A DNA stretch of 64,000 nt, from positions 663,501 through 727,500 of the forward strand of contig NZ_BMWT01000001.1 of assembly GCF_014651375.1 (NCBI RefSeq). Direction: 5' to 3'. Under the pieces are notes generated by a model, which was not told where the DNA came from, did not search any database, and worked only from the letters and a program-made list of their open reading frames with translations. This DNA comes from Tateyamaria omphalii (GTDB lineage: Bacteria; Pseudomonadota; Alphaproteobacteria; Rhodobacterales; Rhodobacteraceae). Both the position numbers and the translations under genes were made by a program. Positions 41,661-50,058 of this stretch are shown here, piece after piece (within the stretch, counting starts at the first letter, position 1; each line of letters starts with the position of its first letter).

Positions 41661-44276
41661 TTAGTGCACCACAGCATCATCGGGTCGCGGACGATTGGTG
41701 CCTGATACCCGGTCGCCAATGATCAAGCCGTCGGATCCAGCTGTCACCTCAACCGTCTCTCCATCCTTGATGTCGCCAGCCAGCAGCATTTCGGCCAACG
41801 GATTTTGAAGCGCTGATTGGATGACCCGCTTCAGCGGTCGCGCCCCAAAGACTGGATCATATCCTTCGTCAGCCAGCCATGTCCGGGCACCATCATCCAG
41901 CGACAACTCGATTTTCCGAGCGGCCAGGCGTTTGAGCAGCCGGGCCATCTGGATATCGACAATCCCGTCCATATCGCCGCGACCCAACCGATCAAAGATG
42001 ATCGTCTCGTCCAGACGGTTCAGGAACTCGGGCCGGAAATGCGCCCGCACCGCGTCCATCACGTCCCGCCGCGCATCGCTCGCATCCGCGCCGTCCGGCA
42101 ATTGGCTCAGCGCTTGGGCGCCCAAGTTCGAGGTCAGGATGATCAGCGTCTGCTTGAAGTCGACTGTCCGGCCCTGACCATCGGTCAGCACCCCGTCATC
42201 CAGCACCTGCAACAGAACGTTGAACACATCAGGGTGCGCTTTTTCGACCTCATCGAACAGCACGACCTGATAAGGCCGCCGCCGCACGGATTCGGTCAGA
42301 ACACCGCCCTCGTCATAGCCAACATAGCCCGGAGGGGCACCGATCAGACGCGCCACCGCATGCTTCTCCATGAATTCCGACATGTCGATACGCACCATCG
42401 CGCTGTCATCGTCGAACAGGAACTCGGCTACGGCTTTGGTCAGCTCGGTCTTGCCCACACCGGTCGGCCCGAGAAAGAGGAACGAACCCAAAGGCCGGTT
42501 CTCGTCATTCAGACCCGCTCGCGCGCGGCGCACTGCATTGGCCACGGCCCGTACAGCGCTGTCCTGACCGATCACCCGGTTGTGCAACTGCTCTTCCATA
42601 CGCAGCAGCTTCTCGCGCTCGCCTTCCAGCATCTTGGAGGTCGGAATACCGGTCCAACGTTCAACGACGCTGGCGATCTGCTCGGGCCGCACGGCCTCTG
42701 CCACCATCGCATCGGTCTCGGCACCTTCAGCCTCCTCAAGCTTGCGCTCAAGATCAGGGATCACGCCATAAGACAGCTCACCCGCCTTCGCCAGGTTGCC
42801 CTCGCGCTTGGCGATATCCAAAGCCGCCCGCGCGTGGTCCAGCTGCTCCTTGATGTCGCGGGCCGAGGCCAGCTTGTCCCGCTCGCCCTGCCACTGCGCT
42901 GTCATCTCGGCGCTCCGTTCCTGCAGGTCGGCCAAGTCCTTTTCAAGCGTCTCAAGCCGATCCTTCGACGCTTGATCATCCTCAAGGCGCAGCGCCTCAA
43001 CCTCGATCTGCATTTGCAGAATCTGACGATCGAGTGCGTCCAGTTCCTCGGGCTTGGAGTCTACTTCCATGCGCAAGCGCGACGCGGCCTCGTCCACAAG
43101 ATCGATCGCCTTGTCCGGCAGGAACCGGTCGGTGATGTAGCGATGGCTCAGTGTCGCGGCAGTCACAAGCGCACTGTCCGACACGCGCACACCGTGGTGA
43201 AGTTCGTACTTCTCTTTGATGCCCCGCAAGATACTGATCGTATCCTCAACCGTCGGCTCGGCAATCATGACCGGTTGGAAACGACGGGCCAGTGCCGCGT
43301 CCTTCTCGACATACTTGCGGTATTCATCGAGAGTTGTGGCACCCACACAGTGCAACTCACCCCGCGCCAAGGCCGGCTTGATCAGGTTGGCCGCGTCCAT
43401 TGCGCCATCCGTTTTGCCCGCCCCCACCAGCGTGTGCATCTCATCGATGAACAGAATAATCTCGCCTGCGGCCTCGGTCACTTCGGTCAGAACAGCCTTC
43501 AGCCGCTCCTCGAACTCACCGCGATATTTTGCACCGGCAATCAGCGCGCCCATATCCAAGGCCAGCAACCGTTTGTTGCGCAGGCTTTCGGGCACGTCTC
43601 CATTCACAATGCGCAAGGCCAGACCTTCGGCGATGGCGGTCTTACCAACACCCGGCTCACCAATCAGAACCGGATTGTTCTTGGTCCGGCGGGACAGCAC
43701 CTGCATGGCCCGACGAATTTCCTCATCCCGGCCAATAATCGGATCGATCTTGCCCGCCTCGGCACGTTCAGTCAGGTCCATCGCGTATTTCTTCAACGCG
43801 TCGTACCCTTCCTCGGCGCTCGCCGTATCGGCAGTCCGCCCCTTGCGAATGTCATTGATGGCAGAGTTCAAAGACTGCGGGTTCACCTTACCCGCCTCCA
43901 GCGCATCCTTTGCAGCGGATTTGACCATGCCCAGCGCCATCAAGACGCGCTCGACAGGCACAAAACTGTCACCTGCCTTCTTGGCCAATGCCTCAGCTTC
44001 GGCCAATACCTTGGCGGTCGCATTGTCCAGGTAGACCTGTGCGGCATCGCCGGTCACCTTGGGCATTTTCGCAAGCGTCTGATCCACATGGGTCAGAACG
44101 CGGGCCGGATCACCACCGGCGCGCGTGATCAGGTTGGATGCGAGGCCCTGCTCGTCATCCATCAATGCTTTCAAGATATGTTCGGGGGCCAGCCGTTGGT
44201 GGCTGTCGCGTGCGGCGATCGTCTGCGCTGCTTGAACAAAGCCGCGCGACCGCTCCGTGAACTTCGACAAGTCCAT
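41661..44276 (-). CDS. clpB: ATP-dependent chaperone ClpB
   Basis: An 871-residue full-length ClpB. The N-domain begins [20 protein letters not shown]. The first AAA module has Walker [19 protein letters not shown] and [20 protein letters not shown]. The middle coiled-coil (residues about 410-530) is present, and the second AAA module has [18 protein letters not shown] and [20 protein letters not shown]. It disaggregates proteins with DnaK. Strong antisense open frames opposite this gene are composition shadows. A sigma-32-like promoter lies upstream. Confidence 0.97.
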   Translation of the reverse strand: MDLSKFTERSRGFVQAAQTIAARDSHQRLAPEHILKALMDDEQGLASNLITRAGGDPARVLTHVDQTLAKMPKVTGDAAQVYLDNATAKVLAEAEALAKKAGDSFVPVERVLMALGMVKSAAKDALEAGKVNPQSLNSAINDIRKGRTADTASAEEGYDALKKYAMDLTERAEAGKIDPIIGRDEEIRRAMQVLSRRTKNNPVLIGEPGVGKTAIAEGLALRIVNGDVPESLRNKRLLALDMGALIAGAKYRGEFEERLKAVLTEVTEAAGEIILFIDEMHTLVGAGKTDGAMDAANLIKPALARGELHCVGATTLDEYRKYVEKDAALARRFQPVMIAEPTVEDTISILRGIKEKYELHHGVRVSDSALVTAATLSHRYITDRFLPDKAIDLVDEAASRLRMEVDSKPEELDALDRQILQMQIEVEALRLEDDQASKDRLETLEKDLADLQERSAEMTAQWQGERDKLASARDIKEQLDHARAALDIAKREGNLAKAGELSYGVIPDLERKLEEAEGAETDAMVAEAVRPEQIASVVERWTGIPTSKMLEGEREKLLRMEEQLHNRVIGQDSAVRAVANAVRRARAGLNDENRPLGSFLFLGPTGVGKTELTKAVAEFLFDDDSAMVRIDMSEFMEKHAVARLIGAPPGYVGYDEGGVLTESVRRRPYQVVLFDEVEKAHPDVFNVLLQVLDDGVLTDGQGRTVDFKQTLIILTSNLGAQALSQLPDGADASDARRDVMDAVRAHFRPEFLNRLDETIIFDRLGRGDMDGIVDIQMARLLKRLAARKIELSLDDGARTWLADEGYDPVFGARPLKRVIQSALQNPLAEMLLAGDIKDGETVEVTAGSDGLIIGDRVSGTNRPRPDDAVVH

Positions 44277-44357
44277 GGGTTATTTCTCCTTTGTCAGCGC
44301 CCCTTTAAGGTCGCGCCCTCTCAGAGGCACGCGACCCAGCGGGCCTACGAAAACAAG

Positions 44358-44384
44358 ATGGGGAACGGCAAAGCGTTGCACAAG
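44358..44384 (-). promoter_or_regulatory. Candidate sigma-32 (RpoH) promoter of clpB
   Basis: On the minus strand CTTG (44381-44384) is followed after 17 bases by CCCCAT (44358-44363) and CTT, close to the RpoH pattern CTTG-N15/17-CCCCAT. It lies about 80 bases upstream of the clpB ATG. The rest of the 442-base gap to the next gene (44385-44709) shows no gene or clear signal. Confidence 0.5.
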
Positions 44385-44718
44385 TGCCACAGGTCGAATT
44401 CCTGCACGTTTTTCAGGGCCACATCCGGTCGCACCTATACGGGTCAGCATCACGTCAATCCTTCACATTCGTACGGTCCATTCACGGCTTTTGGCAAAAC
44501 CTTGCCGATTCAATGGGTTAGAAGAAGCGCCATTTTCCATACGCATCCGTTGCTGAAAAGTTAGCAATTTCAGAATCTTGCCTAAAATCAGCCGCTTAAT
44601 CTGAAACGTTGGGCACAGGTCTGTGAATCAACGTGACGGGAATTCCCCCTTAAATCCTGAAATCTCTCACCCATGTTGAATGGCACACGAGCAGAACCAC
44701 AACATGTAGGTGACCAAA

Positions 44719-45030
44719 ATGCAGACTGTTCCGTTGCAACTGAGCGATGTGATCTACAACGCCGCCACGCAGTCTTTCGAAGCCCTCGTAACAGTGCATG
44801 ACGCAATGGGCGCGCGCAGCTATGCCTGCGCTATCAATGCGCCCATCACGATGGAGTTCGCGGATGCCGCCGATGGCCTTGCAACCCAGGCGATGCGTCG
44901 TCACACACGGGGCCGGTCCGATCAAATACATATGCCTGCGGCCATGGCGCCGCGCCGTTCCAACCGGCTTGCCGGGTTGCGCCGGATGACGATCGACACG
45001 TTTGCCGCGCTGCGTCCACGCGCGGCCTGA
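44719..45030 (+). CDS. Hypothetical protein
   Basis: A 103-residue protein from ATG 44719 with AGGTG six bases upstream. The product is MQTVPLQLSDVIYNAATQSF, EALVTVHDAMGARSYACAIN, then an Arg/Met-rich tail (RRHTRGRSDQIHMP and RRSNRLAGLRRMTIDTFAAL) that is strongly basic. No family recognised, although orphan proteins of this type are common beside pyrF in roseobacters as far as I recall. A good terminator follows at 45142. Confidence 0.65.
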   Translation: MQTVPLQLSDVIYNAATQSFEALVTVHDAMGARSYACAINAPITMEFADAADGLATQAMRRHTRGRSDQIHMPAAMAPRRSNRLAGLRRMTIDTFAALRPRAA

Positions 45031-45141
45031 TTTCCCTCGTTTCGTTGCCCCATGGGCTTTGCGCATCTTCTGTCCCCGCGCAAACCCATCGCAACGGAAC
45101 CACACAGAGACAGGTGCCTGCCTGCTAAGTCTCTGACACTG

Positions 45142-45173
45142 GCCCGGGTGCGTTCTGCATCCGGGCTTTTTTT
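45142..45173 (+). terminator. Rho-independent terminator
   Basis: GCCCGG (45142-45147) pairs with CCGGGC (45161-45166), with a 13-base loop, followed directly by seven T residues. It ends the transcript of the preceding small gene and separates it from pyrF. Confidence 0.8.
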
Positions 45174-45225
45174 CATCTTCAACCTGCCCTAAGACCACGC
45201 AAACGCCAGATGCGGGGGACCAGAC

Positions 45226-45942
45226 ATGGCAGACGATAGATTGATCGTGGCAATGGACGTGCCAAACGCAGTGGCCGGATTGGAACTGGCGGACCAGCTG
45301 GGCGACAGCGTCAGTTTCTACAAGATCGGCCTGGGCATGCTGACGGGTGGTGGCCTCGCCCTCGCGAACGAACTGAAACAGGAACGCGGCAAGCGCATCT
45401 TTCTGGACATGAAGCTGTTCGACATCGGCGCCACGGTCGAGGCTGCAGTCCGGGGACTGGCACAGTTCGACCTGGATTTTCTGACCGTGCACGGCGACCC
45501 CCACGTAGTGCGCGCCGCCAAGGAAGGGGCTGCGGGCAGCAACCTCAAGATCCTGGCCGTGACCATTCTGACATCCCTTGACCGGACGGACCTCGACGAC
45601 TGCCTGATCAAGGCTGGCGACATCCCTGATCTGGTGACGGAACGGGCCAGGCGCGCCTTTGGCGCAGGAGCAGACGGTGTTATCGCCTCCCCCCAAGAGG
45701 CACGCGCGATCCGCGCCCTGCCCGAGGCGGACAACCGGCTGATCGTCACGCCCGGCGTCCGTCCAGCGGGCGCAGATGTAGGCGATCAGAAGCGAGTCGC
45801 GACGCCCGCGAGCGCCGTTGCCGACGGTGTGGATCATATCGTGGTGGGCCGTCCAATCTGGAAAGCGCCAAGCCCAAAGGCCGCAGCCGAGGCGATTTTG
45901 TCAGAAATGCTTAGTCCGCAGGCATCATCGCCAAACCACTGA
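45226..45942 (+). CDS. pyrF: Orotidine 5'-phosphate decarboxylase
   Basis: A 238-residue TIM-barrel enzyme. LIVAMDVPNAVAGLELADQL, KIGLGMLTGGGLALANEL and the catalytic KRIFLDMKLFDIGATVEAAV (the D-x-K-x-x-D motif) identify it, together with IVTPGVRPAGADVGDQKRVA and DHIVVGRPIWKAPSPKAAAE near the phosphate site. It makes UMP from OMP. Its start is ATG 45226. The following 220 bases carry a possible small RNA and a hairpin before the convergent NUDIX gene. Confidence 0.96.
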   Translation: MADDRLIVAMDVPNAVAGLELADQLGDSVSFYKIGLGMLTGGGLALANELKQERGKRIFLDMKLFDIGATVEAAVRGLAQFDLDFLTVHGDPHVVRAAKEGAAGSNLKILAVTILTSLDRTDLDDCLIKAGDIPDLVTERARRAFGAGADGVIASPQEARAIRALPEADNRLIVTPGVRPAGADVGDQKRVATPASAVADGVDHIVVGRPIWKAPSPKAAAEAILSEMLSPQASSPNH

Positions 45943-46090
45943 GTTCACGCAGCTTTTCTTAACCTTTGGCAGTGGCGACAAGGCGACTGCATCAACAGTT
46001 TGTGCCATTTAAGCAACGCACCACAGGATATTGGAAGGGTCAGGAAATCCCGACTCGGAAAACTCCCGCAAAGGTGGTAACTTGACGCTA

Positions 46091-46160
46091 GGTGATACTC
46101 CCCGACGAACCGGCTCTTCCTGAGGTTCGTCACCTCCCCCCGCTCAGCGCGGGGGGCTTT
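46091..46160 (+). ncRNA. Candidate small RNA or long structured 3' region
   Basis: An 8-base stem GACGAACC/GGTTCGTC (46104-46111, 46124-46131) has a 12-base pyrimidine-rich loop and an outer GGT/ACC pair around a bulge containing CTCCCC. It is followed at once by a strong hairpin CCCCCCGC/GCGGGGGG (46136-46156) and CTTTAT. The arrangement is that of a small RNA with CU-rich exposed segments and its own terminator. No promoter is certain, and it could instead be the 3' end of pyrF or of the NUDIX transcript. Confidence 0.35.
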
Positions 46161-46161
46161 A
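46136..46161. terminator. Strong GC hairpin between pyrF and NUDIX gene
   Basis: CCCCCCGC (46136-46143) pairs with GCGGGGGG (46149-46156), loop TCAGC, then CTTTAT on the plus strand. It is just beyond the stop of the minus-strand NUDIX gene and may end both transcripts. Confidence 0.65.
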
Positions 46162-46163
46162 TG

Positions 46164-46598
46164 TTAGGCCCTTTCAATCGTCGCAGACATGACACCGGCC
46201 AAGTAGTCGCGCAGGCGTGGTTTGAATTGTGGTACGACCAATTCGTGGTCCAAGAACGTCTGTACATCCATCAGATCCCACGCCTGACCCTCATCCCCAA
46301 GAGAGATCTGGCTGGCCGTATCCGCGGGCACATGGGCCGCAAAAAACCATGAAATCTCCCCACTGCTGGACCCGTAATCGCGGCCCCAACGTACGAGGTC
46401 AGGGTTAATGGTCAGGTTCAGCTCCTCTTGGGTCTCCCGCAAGGCACATTGCAAGGGTGTCTCACCCGCTTCCCAGCCACCGCCCGGCAAATCCCAGTGA
46501 CTGGGCCACAGCAGTCCGGGCTTGTCATCGCGCAGCAACGTGGCCAAACGATCACCCACAAACAGGGCGAGTTTCGCCCCGATCAAACGTCCAGCCAT
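46164..46598 (-). CDS. NUDIX hydrolase
   Basis: A 144-residue protein from ATG 46598 (GAGGGG six bases upstream). The Nudix box reads GGGWEAGETPLQCALRETQE followed by EL, matching G-x5-E-x7-REUxEExGU. It should hydrolyse a nucleoside diphosphate linked to another moiety. It is close in layout to mutT-like proteins, but the substrate is not predictable. It is divergent from dinB, so a role in cleaning the nucleotide pool is possible. Confidence 0.9.
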   Translation of the reverse strand: MAGRLIGAKLALFVGDRLATLLRDDKPGLLWPSHWDLPGGGWEAGETPLQCALRETQEELNLTINPDLVRWGRDYGSSSGEISWFFAAHVPADTASQISLGDEGQAWDLMDVQTFLDHELVVPQFKPRLRDYLAGVMSATIERA

Positions 46599-46652
46599 GT
46601 TCAACCCCTCACCAGTTTGCTACAGGAAAAGGACTAGCCACAAAGCCGCCCC

Positions 46653-47906
46653 ATGCCCAGCCTATGCCGTGATTGCCTGACGACCTTCGAAGCGGGTTCC
46701 CGCTGCCCGTCCTGTGGCGCGCCGCGCGTGGTCAGCCATCCGGAACTCTTTGATCTCTCTATTGCGCATATGGATTGCGACGCCTTCTACGCTTCGGTCG
46801 AAAAGCGAGACGATCCCAGCCTCGAAGGCAAGCCGGTGATCATTGGCGGTGGGCGACGCGGTGTTGTCTCGACCGCTTGCTACGTGGCGCGCATTCGCGG
46901 CGTCCGGTCGGCCATGCCGATGTTTCAGGCGCTCAAGCTGTGTCCCGAGGCTATCGTCATCAAGCCGCGGATGGAGGCCTATGCCGAAGCCTCGCGCGCC
47001 ATCCGCGACATGATGGAGGAGATGACACCGGCCATCGAACCTTTGTCATTGGATGAGGCGTTTCTTGACCTCACAGGCACGGCCCGCCTGCACGGCGCGC
47101 CGCCAGCGGTGATGCTGGCACGGTTGATCAAACGTATGCGGGATGAGCTGGGTCTCACGGGCTCCATTGGCCTGTCCCACAACAAGTTCCTCGCGAAGGT
47201 CGCCTCGGACCTCGAAAAGCCACATGGCTTCTCGATCATCGGTGCTGCTGAAACCGCCGACTTTCTGCGGGACAAGCCTGTGCGGCTGATCTGGGGTATT
47301 GGCCCGGCGGCACAAGCATCACTCGACAAGGCGGGCATTCGCACTTTCGCCGACCTCCTCCGTTGGGAACAGACAGATCTGGTGGCCCGGTTTGGGTCCA
47401 TGGGTGACCGTCTCTGGAACCTCGCGCGCGGGCGGGATGCACGTCGGGTCACGCGAAATGCGCCGATGAAATCCATTAGCAACGAAACAACCTTTGGCGA
47501 GGACACCAGCAACCCCGATATCCTCGACGGACACCTCTGGCGCATGGCCGAAAAGGTGTCCGGGCGTGCCAAGGCGCGCGGGCTTGCAGGCCGGGTGGTG
47601 ACACTCAAACTCAAGCGGCATGATCATTCCTCCCTGACACGGCGGGTATCCATGCGCGACCCTGCGCAACTGGCCGACACGATCTATCGCACGGCGCGTG
47701 GATTGTTCGACCAGTTGGGGGACGAGGGACCTTATCGGCTACTGGGTTGCGGCATCTCTGATCTTGTGGATGCAGACAGCGTACAAGCATCGGGCGACTT
47801 GCTAGACCCCGACGCACGCAAACGCGGAGAGGCAGAACGGGCCGCCGACGCGATTCGGGATCGCTTTGGACCAGATGCCATCGTCAAAGGGCGCGCACTG
47901 CGCTGA
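46653..47906 (+). CDS. dinB: DNA polymerase IV (DinB) with N-terminal zinc ribbon
   Basis: A 417-residue Y-family polymerase. Catalytic acidic residues are in AHMDCDAFYASVE and PLSLDEAFLDLT; GLSHNKFLAKVASDLEKPHG is the DinB palm motif, and a little-finger domain follows. The N-terminus has an extra CRDC (C5-C8) and CPSC (C18-C21) pair forming a small zinc-ribbon-like module, which E. coli DinB lacks. It performs error-prone translesion synthesis. No LexA box was seen in the 54-base gap to the divergent NUDIX gene. Confidence 0.94.
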   Translation: MPSLCRDCLTTFEAGSRCPSCGAPRVVSHPELFDLSIAHMDCDAFYASVEKRDDPSLEGKPVIIGGGRRGVVSTACYVARIRGVRSAMPMFQALKLCPEAIVIKPRMEAYAEASRAIRDMMEEMTPAIEPLSLDEAFLDLTGTARLHGAPPAVMLARLIKRMRDELGLTGSIGLSHNKFLAKVASDLEKPHGFSIIGAAETADFLRDKPVRLIWGIGPAAQASLDKAGIRTFADLLRWEQTDLVARFGSMGDRLWNLARGRDARRVTRNAPMKSISNETTFGEDTSNPDILDGHLWRMAEKVSGRAKARGLAGRVVTLKLKRHDHSSLTRRVSMRDPAQLADTIYRTARGLFDQLGDEGPYRLLGCGISDLVDADSVQASGDLLDPDARKRGEAERAADAIRDRFGPDAIVKGRALR

Positions 47907-47909
47907 CAG

Positions 47910-48770
47910 CTATTCCGCGGCGAGCGGGAGGCGGCTTTGACCGACGCGTGACACCTCGGCCACCACGGCGCGCAACCGACCCCGCACCGCATCAAAGTCA
48001 GCGTTGGGTTCGATCAGGCGCTCGTTCATATACAGGGATCGGTCAATCTCGACCTGGATGGCGTGCTGATTGCGGGACGGACGGCCATAGGCTTGCGTCA
48101 CATAGGCGCCTGCAAAGGGTGCATTGCGGGCCACCGTAAACCCGGCCGAGGCAAAGGCCGCTTCGACAACATCCATGATCTCGCCACCGGCCGCTGCACC
48201 AAAACGGTCGCCCAGCACAACGTCGGGGCGCTTCCGCGCACCTTGGGCAATGCCGTCCATCGCTTCGTGCGGCATCGAATGGCAATCGATCAAAACAGCC
48301 AGACCATGATGCTGGTGGGCACCGTCCAGCAGCTTTTGCAACATCTGATGATAGGGGCGCCAATACAGATCAATCCGCCGCTCGGCCTCGCGCATGGGCA
48401 GCTTGCCACGGTAGATCACGCGACCATTAGCTACCACGCGCGGGATGACACCCAAACCACTGGCAATGCGCGGATTGTGCCCCTGACGGCGCACGCCTTC
48501 TATCAGGGCCGGGTCCAGCTCATCTGCACTGCGGTTCAGGTCCACAAAGGCACGCGGTGCGCCAGCCTTAAGCAACGGCGCGCCGTGCTGCGGTGCCATG
48601 TCGAATAGCTTGTCCACAAAGGCATCTTCCGAGGACCGTATGGTGCGCTCGTCCAGCACTGTTCTCCGTAGAAAACTCCACGGGTAGTCGCGCCCGGAAT
48701 GGGGCGATGCAAACACCACGCATGACGCGCGACGCTCAGGGTGCAGGACTTCGTACGCAACCTTTGGCAT
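47910..48770 (-). CDS. N-formylglutamate amidohydrolase family protein
   Basis: A 286-residue protein from ATG 48770 with GAGGAGGG just upstream. The FGase signature residues are in CVVFASPHSGRDYPWSFLRR, FVDLNRSADELDPAL, VLIDCHSMPHEA and VARNAPFAGAYVTQAYGRPS. The family hydrolyses N-formylglutamate in histidine degradation, but no hut genes are nearby, so another N-acyl amino acid may be the substrate. It is convergent with dinB, three bases apart. Confidence 0.9.
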   Translation of the reverse strand: MPKVAYEVLHPERRASCVVFASPHSGRDYPWSFLRRTVLDERTIRSSEDAFVDKLFDMAPQHGAPLLKAGAPRAFVDLNRSADELDPALIEGVRRQGHNPRIASGLGVIPRVVANGRVIYRGKLPMREAERRIDLYWRPYHQMLQKLLDGAHQHHGLAVLIDCHSMPHEAMDGIAQGARKRPDVVLGDRFGAAAGGEIMDVVEAAFASAGFTVARNAPFAGAYVTQAYGRPSRNQHAIQVEIDRSLYMNERLIEPNADFDAVRGRLRAVVAEVSRVGQSRLPLAAE

Positions 48771-48919
48771 GGACCCTCCTCTGCTTTCTAACATAGCCCG
48801 AGAACTGGGGAAGCCAAAAGCCCTTGATCCTCACTTCGACTCCTTTTATACGCCCCTCACCCGGCGCGGATTTCCGCGCCCGCTTTCTTTGTGGGCAGGC
48901 AATTCGGGACGGTCACAGT

Positions 48920-48994
48920 GGGCGATTAGCTCAGCGGTAGAGCACTTCGTTGACATCGAAGGGGTCACAAGTTCGATCCTTGTATCGCCCACCA
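48920..48994 (+). tRNA. tRNA-Val (anticodon GAC)
   Basis: The acceptor stem GGGCGAT pairs with ATCGCCC, a D-loop AGCTCAGCGGTAGAGC is present, the anticodon arm is CTTCG-TTGACAT-CGAAG with anticodon GAC, and the T arm contains GTTCGATCC. CCA is encoded. All arms pair. Confidence 0.97.
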
Positions 48995-49102
48995 CCTATT
49001 CCGCCAACCGGGGCAACCCGCACGGCACCAAAACACCGGCACCCACGTGCCAAAACGCAACCCGGCGCTGCTTCGCGCCATGAAACATGAGGAAGAAGCG
49101 CC

Positions 49103-49228
49103 ATGAAGGTTCGCAACTCGCTCCGTTCGCTGAAAAACCGGCACCGTGATTGCCGTGTTGTGCGTCGCAAGGGCCGCGTATACGTCATCAACAAGACGCA
49201 GCGCCGGTTCAAAGCACGCCAGGGCTAA
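49103..49228 (+). CDS. rpmJ: 50S ribosomal protein L36
   Basis: A 41-residue basic protein, [20 protein letters not shown] followed by [20 protein letters not shown] and G. It is the alphaproteobacterial L36 form with only one Cys (C17), so without the complete zinc site. A GAGGAAG-type ribosome-binding site precedes the ATG. It is followed by a rho-independent terminator and preceded by the tRNA-Val gene. Confidence 0.96.
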   Translation: MKVRNSLRSLKNRHRDCRVVRRKGRVYVINKTQRRFKARQG

Positions 49229-49250
49229 AACCCAAGCGACAGAATTCCAG

Positions 49251-49280
49251 AAGGCCGTTCCGTTTCGGGGCGGCCTTTTT
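49251..49280 (+). terminator. Rho-independent terminator of rpmJ
   Basis: AAGGCCG (49251-49257) pairs with CGGCCTT (49271-49277) and runs into five T residues. It is just after the rpmJ stop. Confidence 0.85.
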
Positions 49281-49334
49281 GTTTGGTAACACGTGTGGCG
49301 TCAGAGCATGGGGAAAATCAGAGGTCTTGCGACC

Positions 49335-49829
49335 CTAACTACCGTCCCTGGCGACAACATGCTTCTCAAAAAGCCACACATCCAACGGGAAATCCCCTTC
49401 GGATGTATCAAGGTTCACCACCCGTCGACCCAGATTTACCCAACCTGATTTCTCATAGAATCGACTGGCCCGGTGATTGCCCACAGCACAGGCAAGCCAA
49501 GCCAGATCGTACCCATTTGCCGCGACACGAATCTCTGCGTCACCTATCAGCGCCTTGGCGACACCAGACCCACGCGCAACGTGCGAGACATACATCTGAT
49601 AAAGCTCATCACCCTTGACCATGCAAAATCCAAGCACGTTCGCCCCATCAACAGCGATGCGGGTACAGGCAAGATTTTCCAAAGCGCGGTCCCGAAAGCT
49701 GTCCTCGGTGCGTAACTCGCACAGCCGGCGCGGAACAATGTCAGCATGTGCCTCGTGCCAACCAGACACCCAAACTGCGCAAATCTGCTCTACGTGGCCT
49801 TTCGTTGGTCTCTCCAGAGAATAGTGCAT
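49335..49829 (-). CDS. GNAT family N-acetyltransferase
   Basis: A 164-residue acetyltransferase. The CoA-binding motif is LYQMYVSHVARGSGVAKALI (variant R-G-S-G-x-A), followed by WLACAVGNHRASRFYEKSGW. The substrate is unknown. It reads toward the rpmJ terminator and is divergent from the tyrosinase-peptide cluster. It marks the left border of that accessory region. Confidence 0.9.
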   Translation of the reverse strand: MHYSLERPTKGHVEQICAVWVSGWHEAHADIVPRRLCELRTEDSFRDRALENLACTRIAVDGANVLGFCMVKGDELYQMYVSHVARGSGVAKALIGDAEIRVAANGYDLAWLACAVGNHRASRFYEKSGWVNLGRRVVNLDTSEGDFPLDVWLFEKHVVARDGS

Positions 49830-50012
49830 GGGATCACGCTATCTTTGCGCTCCGATTTGAGCAACGGACAAGACCAATACATCGTCAACCGAACAAGGTT
49901 ATCAAGCGAAAATACATTTCAACCGTTCAAGCTTGCTCTGGGAATTTTACACGCCCGCAGTACAGTGCATTGCGGTTTTGACGAGTGGCGCATTTTGGCC
50001 TGGGCTGCGTTT

Positions 50013-50021
50013 TGTGATACT
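50013..50021 (+). promoter_or_regulatory. Candidate extended -10 promoter of the tyrosinase gene
   Basis: TGTGATACT lies 38 bases before the ATG of the tyrosinase gene. GATACT is a fair -10 element, with a weak TTTTGG 17 bases upstream. A similar TGTGATAT sequence precedes the precursor peptide gene at 52049. Confidence 0.35.
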
Positions 50022-50058
50022 CTATTCCGCAGTTGATTTAGGATTTTGGAGTTTTATT

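Noticed and set aside
41817..44564. Long open frame (about 915 codons) on the plus strand opposite clpB
   Set aside because: It is the antisense of clpB with a His/Arg-rich, family-less product; such frames arise in GC-rich genes. ClpB on the minus strand is beyond doubt.
48920..49102. tRNA-Val as an integration site for a mobile element
   Set aside because: The 3' side continues into rpmJ and no partial repeat of the tRNA 3' end or integrase gene was seen in the window.
49933..50058. Extension of the tyrosinase frame by 42 codons
   Set aside because: No ribosome-binding site before it, whereas GGAG precedes ATG 50059 and a -10-like element lies in between.
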